A stretch of 64,000 bases of DNA. Origin: an uncultured Campylobacterales bacterium (lineage in GTDB: Bacteria > Campylobacterota > Campylobacteria > Campylobacterales > Arcobacteraceae). A program made the translations under genes and the position numbers. The notes below the pieces were generated by a model. The model was not told where the DNA came from and ran no database searches. It saw only the letters and a program-made list of their open reading frames with translations. The stretch covers positions 124,001-188,000 of the forward strand of contig CANLWY010000002.1 of assembly GCA_947494995.1 (NCBI GenBank). The letters run 5' to 3'. Positions 58,170-64,000 of the stretch are shown in pieces (positions within the stretch are counted from its first letter, which is position 1; each line of letters starts with the position of its first letter).

Positions 58170-60434
58170 GTGAAAAAGAAGAGTGTCTTATTATCATTGG
58201 CTTTAGCGGCAACACTTCAAGCTGAGCAAATTACTTCAATTGAGTATATTAATTTAACAAAGATTTCAACAAATATTGCAAACGATACACTTGGGATTAG
58301 AGTTGGAGAAGAACTAGATATTTCAAAGGTTAATAAAGCCATTAAAGAGTTTTATTCGTTTAACTATTTTGATGATATCTCTGTTTCTAGTGATAATGGA
58401 AAATTAAAGTTTTTATTTAAAGAGAAACCGTCAATCGCAAATGTTGATATAGAAGGGTATAAAAGTAGAGAGGATGATATCGAGATACTTAAGAAACAAA
58501 TAGGTATTCAACGTGGAAACATGTATTCAACTAAAAGAGTTAAAAATGCTAAAGAGGCTTTATTAAAAGAGCTTGAAAGAGAAGGCTATATAAACTCTGT
58601 TGTAGAAGTTGAGATTGACAACCTAAATGAAAATGCTGTTTCTGTTATCTTTAATGTAAATAAAGGTGATGAAATAGTTATTAAAAAAGTTAATTATTTT
58701 GGTTCTGACAGCTTAGAAGAGAGTGATTTTGAAAAGATTACTGCAAATAAAAAAGAGGAATTTGCTTCTTGGTTCATTACTCAAAATAGTGGTGAATTAA
58801 ATGCAGACCAATTACAGTATGATAGTAAAAGAATACAAGATCTTTATTTTGAACATGGATATTTAGATGCAAAAGTAAAAGATCCTTTTTTAGAGGTGGA
58901 TTTTGCATCAAATCAAGCTGATTTAGATTTTTATATAGAAGAAGGTATTCAATATAAAACAAACAGTATTACAATATATTTAAATGCTGAAATAGTTGAT
59001 CCTAAAGAGATATATCCAGAATTAAAGCTTAAAAAAGACAGGGTTTTTAATATTAAAAAACTAAGAAAAGATAGTAAATATATTAAAAATTTAGTTGCTG
59101 ATTTAGGTTATGCCTTTACTCAAGTAAGATATGATATTAAAAAAGATGAAAAAACAGGTACAGCAGATATTATCTTTAATGTAATTCCTGGAGACAAAGT
59201 ATATATAAATGATGTAAAAATTTCTGGTAATAGTAGAACATTAGATAGAGTTATTAGAAGAAATGTATTTTTAGCTCCTGGAGATTTATTTAACTTAACT
59301 GATTTTAATGATTCAAAAAATAGATTAAAAAGAAGTGGATTTTTTGAAGATGTAACTATAAAACAAAAAAGAGTTTCTTCTGATAAAATGGATTTACTTG
59401 TAGAAGTAAAAGAAGCTCCAACTGGAAATATTATCCTTGGTGGTGGATATGGTTCTTATGATGGTTTTATGGTAAATGCAGCAATCAATGAAAAGAATCT
59501 TTTTGGTTCAGGTATTGCTTTATCAATCTCTACAGACTTATCAAAAAGAAAATCTGATTTATCTTTAAAACTTACAAATCCAGCAATAAGAGATAGTAAA
59601 TATAGTGGAGATCTAGATATTCATTCTGATTCTTCTGAAATTGAAAATGATTACTATGAATTAGATAAAAAGACTAAAGGTTTCTCTGTAGGTGTTGGTC
59701 GTGAAATAATTAGAAACCTTAGAGCTGGTATAAGATATAGACTTGACTTTATTAGAGAAAGTTATGATTATGTATCAGAAAAACAAGGTGAAAAATATTA
59801 TGTTGATCCTAAAAAACGGTATCAAGATGAAGACTATGTAACAAGTTCTCTAACTCCTTTTATTAGATTTGACAATACAAATGATTATTACTTCCCTACT
59901 GAAGGTTTTAGAATAGGAAGTTCATTAGAGTATGCTGGTCTTGGTGGAGATTCAGAATATATTAAGAGTTCATCATATTTTAAATATTTTTACTCTTTAG
60001 AAGATAAATATGATTTAGACTGGGTTTTAAGAACTAAATTACAAGCGAAATTCTTAGTTGATAATGGACAAATAAATCAAGGGGATTCTTTATATTTAGG
60101 TGGTACAAAATCTTTAAGAGGTTATAAATCGTATGCATTTGGACCAAGTAGAGATACAGGAGAAAGAGAAGAACCGTGGAAAAACATGGCAGCAGCTTCT
60201 GTAGAATTTAGTTTACCATTACTTCCAAGTGCAAAAATGAGATGGGGACTTTTCTATGATTATGGAATGATTGGAAAAGACAATTTATCAGATGTAAAAA
60301 GATCTTCTACAGGTGCCTTACTTGAGTGGATATCACCGTTTGGACCTTTACAGTTGATTTTTGCACATCCACTTGATGATGAGCCAGGTGATGATACATC
60401 AAGCTTTGAATTCTCTTTAGGGTCTACATTCTAA
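58170..60434 (+). CDS. bamA: Outer-membrane assembly protein BamA (GTG start)
   Basis: POTRA repeats and Omp85 barrel; SLYLGGTKSLRGYKSYAFGP. Confidence 0.92.
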   Translation: MKKKSVLLSLALAATLQAEQITSIEYINLTKISTNIANDTLGIRVGEELDISKVNKAIKEFYSFNYFDDISVSSDNGKLKFLFKEKPSIANVDIEGYKSREDDIEILKKQIGIQRGNMYSTKRVKNAKEALLKELEREGYINSVVEVEIDNLNENAVSVIFNVNKGDEIVIKKVNYFGSDSLEESDFEKITANKKEEFASWFITQNSGELNADQLQYDSKRIQDLYFEHGYLDAKVKDPFLEVDFASNQADLDFYIEEGIQYKTNSITIYLNAEIVDPKEIYPELKLKKDRVFNIKKLRKDSKYIKNLVADLGYAFTQVRYDIKKDEKTGTADIIFNVIPGDKVYINDVKISGNSRTLDRVIRRNVFLAPGDLFNLTDFNDSKNRLKRSGFFEDVTIKQKRVSSDKMDLLVEVKEAPTGNIILGGGYGSYDGFMVNAAINEKNLFGSGIALSISTDLSKRKSDLSLKLTNPAIRDSKYSGDLDIHSDSSEIENDYYELDKKTKGFSVGVGREIIRNLRAGIRYRLDFIRESYDYVSEKQGEKYYVDPKKRYQDEDYVTSSLTPFIRFDNTNDYYFPTEGFRIGSSLEYAGLGGDSEYIKSSSYFKYFYSLEDKYDLDWVLRTKLQAKFLVDNGQINQGDSLYLGGTKSLRGYKSYAFGPSRDTGEREEPWKNMAAASVEFSLPLLPSAKMRWGLFYDYGMIGKDNLSDVKRSSTGALLEWISPFGPLQLIFAHPLDDEPGDDTSSFEFSLGSTF

Positions 60435-61504
60435 TGACTAAAAAAATAGATATAACAAACAGACGAATTACTAATGTGGAGGCTTTGGATTTAATTCAAA
60501 ATGCCTCTTTAGTAGAGCTCGGAGAATTAGCGACTAAAAAGAAAACTCAACTTCACCCTAATAAAGTTACTACTTTTGTAGTAGATAGAAATATAAACTA
60601 TACAAATGTTTGTTGGGTTGATTGTAAGTTTTGTGCTTTTTACAGACATAAAAGAGATGATGATTCATATGTTTTGTCATTTGATGAAATTGATAAAAAA
60701 ATTGAAGAGTTACTTGCTATTGGTGGAACACAAATTCTTATGCAAGGTGGAGTTCATCCAAATCTTAAAATTGATTACTATGAAGAGTTAGTTGAACATA
60801 TTCATACTAAATTTCCTCAAATCACCCTACACTCTTTTTCAGCAATTGAGATTTCTTATATTGCTAGGGTATCAAAAATTTCTAAACTAGAAGTTCTAAA
60901 AAGATTACAAGCTAAAGGTTTGAGTTCTATTCCTGGTGCTGGTGCAGAAATTCTTTCAGACAGAGTTAGAGATATAATAGCACCTAAGAAAATAGATGCC
61001 CAAGAGTGGATAGAAATTCATAGATTAGCACACTCAATTGGTATGAAAACAACTGCAACGATGATGTTTGGTACAGTTGAAACAGATGAAGAGATAATTG
61101 AACACTGGGAAATGATTAGAAAGCTTCAAGATGAAACTGGAGGTTTTAGAGCCTTTATTATGTGGTCTTTTCAAAGTGCAAACACACAGTTAAAAGAAGA
61201 AATACCTGATTTAAAAGCTCAATCATCAAATAGATATTTAAGGCTGTTAGCTGTTTCAAGAATCTACTTAGATAATTTTCCAAATATTCAAAGTTCATGG
61301 GTAACTCAAGGTTCATATATAGGTCAAATGGCTCTTAAATTTGGAGCAAATGATTTAGGTTCAACTATGATGGAAGAAAATGTTGTGGCTGCTGCTGGAG
61401 CTACAAATTGCATGAACCAAGATGAAATGATTCAATTAATCAAAGATGTGGGAGAAAATCCTGCAAAAAGAAATACAGCATATGAGATATTAGAAAGGTT
61501 TTAA
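60434..61504 (+). CDS. mqnC: Radical SAM dehypoxanthine futalosine cyclase-type protein
   Basis: NYTNVCWVDCKFCAFYR; GGTQILMQGGVHPNLKIDYYE. Confidence 0.85.
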   Translation: MTKKIDITNRRITNVEALDLIQNASLVELGELATKKKTQLHPNKVTTFVVDRNINYTNVCWVDCKFCAFYRHKRDDDSYVLSFDEIDKKIEELLAIGGTQILMQGGVHPNLKIDYYEELVEHIHTKFPQITLHSFSAIEISYIARVSKISKLEVLKRLQAKGLSSIPGAGAEILSDRVRDIIAPKKIDAQEWIEIHRLAHSIGMKTTATMMFGTVETDEEIIEHWEMIRKLQDETGGFRAFIMWSFQSANTQLKEEIPDLKAQSSNRYLRLLAVSRIYLDNFPNIQSSWVTQGSYIGQMALKFGANDLGSTMMEENVVAAAGATNCMNQDEMIQLIKDVGENPAKRNTAYEILERF

Positions 61505-61512
61505 TATCTACG

Positions 61513-62805
61513 ATGAAAACAATTTTCAAATCAATAACAATATTTTTATGTTTACAAGGAATTTTAATGGCTGCTACTATAAAGCATCTAGATATAAAAG
61601 GTTTAAAAGTACCTGTAGTTTTTGAACAAAATAAAAATCTTCCAATTTTAAATCTTCAATTAGTTTTTACAAATAGTGGTTACATCCAAGATAAAAGTAA
61701 TAGTGGATTAGCTTCAATTTCTGCTAAACTTTTAAATGAAGGTACAAAAAAGTTAGGGACAACAAAATTTGCTCAAAAGCTTGAAAATTCGGCTATCTCT
61801 TTACATGCAAATACAGGTTTTGAAACTTTTGTAATAGAGTTATCTTCTATTAAAGATGTACATACTAAAGCATTAAATCTTTTAAAAGATCTTTTAAAAG
61901 ATCCAAATTATGATGAAAAAGTTTTAAATAAATTAAAAACAATAAAAGTTGGTTCTTTAAAAAGAAAAGAGAATGATTACGATTATATTGCAAGTAAGAA
62001 TTTAAAAAAGCTTATTTTTAAAGGTACTGCTTTAGAAAATCCATCATCAGGTTCAATTGAAACAATTTCAAATATTGAGTTAAAAGATGTAAAGAAGTTC
62101 TTAAATAAAGCACTGGATTTAAACAACTTAATAGTTGTTGTTGGCGGAGATTTTAAATATGATGAAATCATCCCTAAAATTGAAGATGCAATAGATACTC
62201 TTCAAGCAAAAAATAAAAATAGTTTTGAAAAAATATCAATTACAAATGAAAATAAAACAAAAACTGTTTTAAAAGAGACGGAACAAGCTTATATATACTT
62301 TGGAAGTCCATTTGAGGCTGATGTTAAAGATAAAGATGCGTATATGGCAAAAGTTGCTTCTTTTATTTTAGGTGGAAGTGGATTTGGTTCAAGACTTATG
62401 GAAGAGATTAGAGTTAAAAGAGGTTTAGCTTATTCTGCTTATGGATATGTATCAATGAATAAATCGCACTCTTATTTTACAGGATATTTACAAACAAAAC
62501 TTGAAAGTGCTGATGAAGCAAAAGAGTTAGTTCAAACTATTGTAAAAGAGTTTGTAAAAAATGGTGTTACTGAAGATGAATTAGAGTCAGCTAAAAAGTT
62601 TTTATTAGGAAGTGAACCTTTAAGAACAGAAACACTATCTCAAAGATTAAATAGAGCATTTACTTTATATTACAGAGGTTTAGAGCAAAACCATACAGAA
62701 ATAGAGTTAGAACAAATAGAAAATCTTAAATTAGAAGCTTTAAACAAATATATAAAATCTCATAATGAGATTAAAAATTTATCATTTTCAATTGTAAGGA
62801 AATAG
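61513..62805 (+). CDS. M16 family peptidase-like protein
   Basis: M16 fold with [14 protein letters not shown]; canonical HxxEH not evident. Confidence 0.82.
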   Translation: MKTIFKSITIFLCLQGILMAATIKHLDIKGLKVPVVFEQNKNLPILNLQLVFTNSGYIQDKSNSGLASISAKLLNEGTKKLGTTKFAQKLENSAISLHANTGFETFVIELSSIKDVHTKALNLLKDLLKDPNYDEKVLNKLKTIKVGSLKRKENDYDYIASKNLKKLIFKGTALENPSSGSIETISNIELKDVKKFLNKALDLNNLIVVVGGDFKYDEIIPKIEDAIDTLQAKNKNSFEKISITNENKTKTVLKETEQAYIYFGSPFEADVKDKDAYMAKVASFILGGSGFGSRLMEEIRVKRGLAYSAYGYVSMNKSHSYFTGYLQTKLESADEAKELVQTIVKEFVKNGVTEDELESAKKFLLGSEPLRTETLSQRLNRAFTLYYRGLEQNHTEIELEQIENLKLEALNKYIKSHNEIKNLSFSIVRK

Positions 62806-62806
62806 T

Positions 62807-64000
62807 TTGATAAGATATTCGATTAGTCCTACTAAGGATATGAGCCTTAGCGAGTTGAGACTTGCTATTTTTAGTTATATATTATCAAAGCAACAAGACG
62901 AAGCTTTGCTAATTAGAATTGATGATATTCAAAAAGAGAATAATATTGAAGGAAAAGAGAAAGAGATTTTAGAAATGTTAAGTCTTTTTTCTATTGATTA
63001 TTTAAATTGTGTTTATCAAAGTGAAAACTTTAAATATCATCAAAAATTAGCAATGCAGTTAATGTCACAAAAGAAAGCATTTGCCTGTTTTTGTTCGGAA
63101 GAAAAACTATCTGAACTTGATGAGTATGATGATTTTTGTTCAACTTTATCAGATGAAACAGTATTAAATTGTAATGCGCCTTTTACTGTTAGAATTAAAA
63201 GACCAGAAAAAAATAAAAAACCTTTTAACTTTGATTCTTTTGTTATTTTAAATCATGAAAAAACACCTGTTCAAACATATGCGAGTGCTGTTGATGATAT
63301 GATTACAAACGTTTCAACTGTTATTTCAAATGAGAATGAATCAGCTTCCGCAAAACAGATTCATGTAAGAAATGCATTAAATTATGATAAGAAAATTGAG
63401 TATATTTCAATTCCTGATATTAATGAAGATAATTCTTCTGTGAAGTGGCTTATAGAAGAAGGTTTCTTGCCAAGTGCAATTGCAAACTATCTTGTTGTTG
63501 TAGGAAATGAAACTCCAAGTGATTTTTTTAGTTTAGAAGAAGCGATTAAATGGTTTGATATTACAAAAATTTCAGAGGATAATTTATCTTTTGATATAAA
63601 AAAATTAAAAACTATAAATAAAAAACATCTTGAAGATATTGATGAAATGAGACTTTCAAAGATTTTGGGTTTTGCAGATTCTGATATAGGAAAACTTGCT
63701 AAACTATTTTTAGAAGAAGCTAATACTATTAATGAAATTAAATCTAAGATATCTCTTTTCTTTGCTTCAAAAACAACTTGTGAAGGTTTTGAAGAAGAGT
63801 TTGAGAAGATAAAAAAATCTCTTAAAACCGCACCTTTTATTAATGATTTTGAAGAATTAAAAAAATACATTACTGAGAAAACTGCTTTAAAAGAAGAAGA
63901 GTTCTCCAAACCATTAAGATATATCTTAACAGGACAAAATAATGGACCTGAACTTTGTAAGATATATCCTTTAATTAAAAACTATTTAGGGGAGATTATA
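62807..64000 (+). CDS. Glutamyl-tRNA synthetase homologue lacking recognisable HIGH and KMSKR motifs (partial, runs off window; TTG start)
   Basis: [29 protein letters not shown]...[32 protein letters not shown]...KQIHVRNAL...[29 protein letters not shown]...[26 protein letters not shown]. Absent from the supplied ORF track, presumably because no stop lies in the window. Confidence 0.8.
   Translation, partial: MIRYSISPTKDMSLSELRLAIFSYILSKQQDEALLIRIDDIQKENNIEGKEKEILEMLSLFSIDYLNCVYQSENFKYHQKLAMQLMSQKKAFACFCSEEKLSELDEYDDFCSTLSDETVLNCNAPFTVRIKRPEKNKKPFNFDSFVILNHEKTPVQTYASAVDDMITNVSTVISNENESASAKQIHVRNALNYDKKIEYISIPDINEDNSSVKWLIEEGFLPSAIANYLVVVGNETPSDFFSLEEAIKWFDITKISEDNLSFDIKKLKTINKKHLEDIDEMRLSKILGFADSDIGKLAKLFLEEANTINEIKSKISLFFASKTTCEGFEEEFEKIKKSLKTAPFINDFEELKKYITEKTALKEEEFSKPLRYILTGQNNGPELCKIYPLIKNYLGEII

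Noticed and set aside
63487-63909. 140-aa minus-strand ORF at the right edge
   Set aside because: Antisense of the GluRS-like frame, which shows clear family similarity on the plus strand
1-64000. CRISPR array, tRNA/rRNA genes, intact IS elements or prophage
   Set aside because: No regularly spaced repeats, no cloverleaf/TTCGAATC-type tRNA signatures noticed and no transposase or phage structural ORFs seen by eye; the only recombinase is XerH-type

Overview
AT-rich window that looks like chromosomal DNA from a Campylobacterota (epsilonproteobacterial) species, probably Arcobacter-like; this assignment is inferred from protein content and synteny. Most of it is core genome: livJHMGF, putA, aspA, ilvBH, lpxD, ftsK, hpf, der, hemD, purD, lptD, pnp, a cheY-A-R-D-B cluster, xerH, prmC, hemW, rppH, lysC-hobA-holB-folP, tyrA, bamA, mqnC, an M16 peptidase and a truncated GluRS-like gene. 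Accessory islands are small: a hipBA-type module and an RHH-protein/orphan-protein pair. The items most worth follow-up are: (1) a three-way-junction leader RNA candidate directly upstream of putA; (2) a GluRS homologue at the right edge that appears to have lost both the HIGH and KMSKR motifs; (3) a ~210-nt rod-like structured non-coding element upstream of the ttcA-like gene; (4) an RHH/orphan gene pair preceded by a perfect tandem 12-bp repeat; (5) an ftsK whose most plausible start codon is AUA; (6) a dif-like 11-6-11 site just upstream of xerH; (7) repeated GF[FY][DK] motifs in the CheA linker. No tRNA, rRNA, CRISPR array or intact IS element was seen. All calls are by eye, without database searches or folding software.
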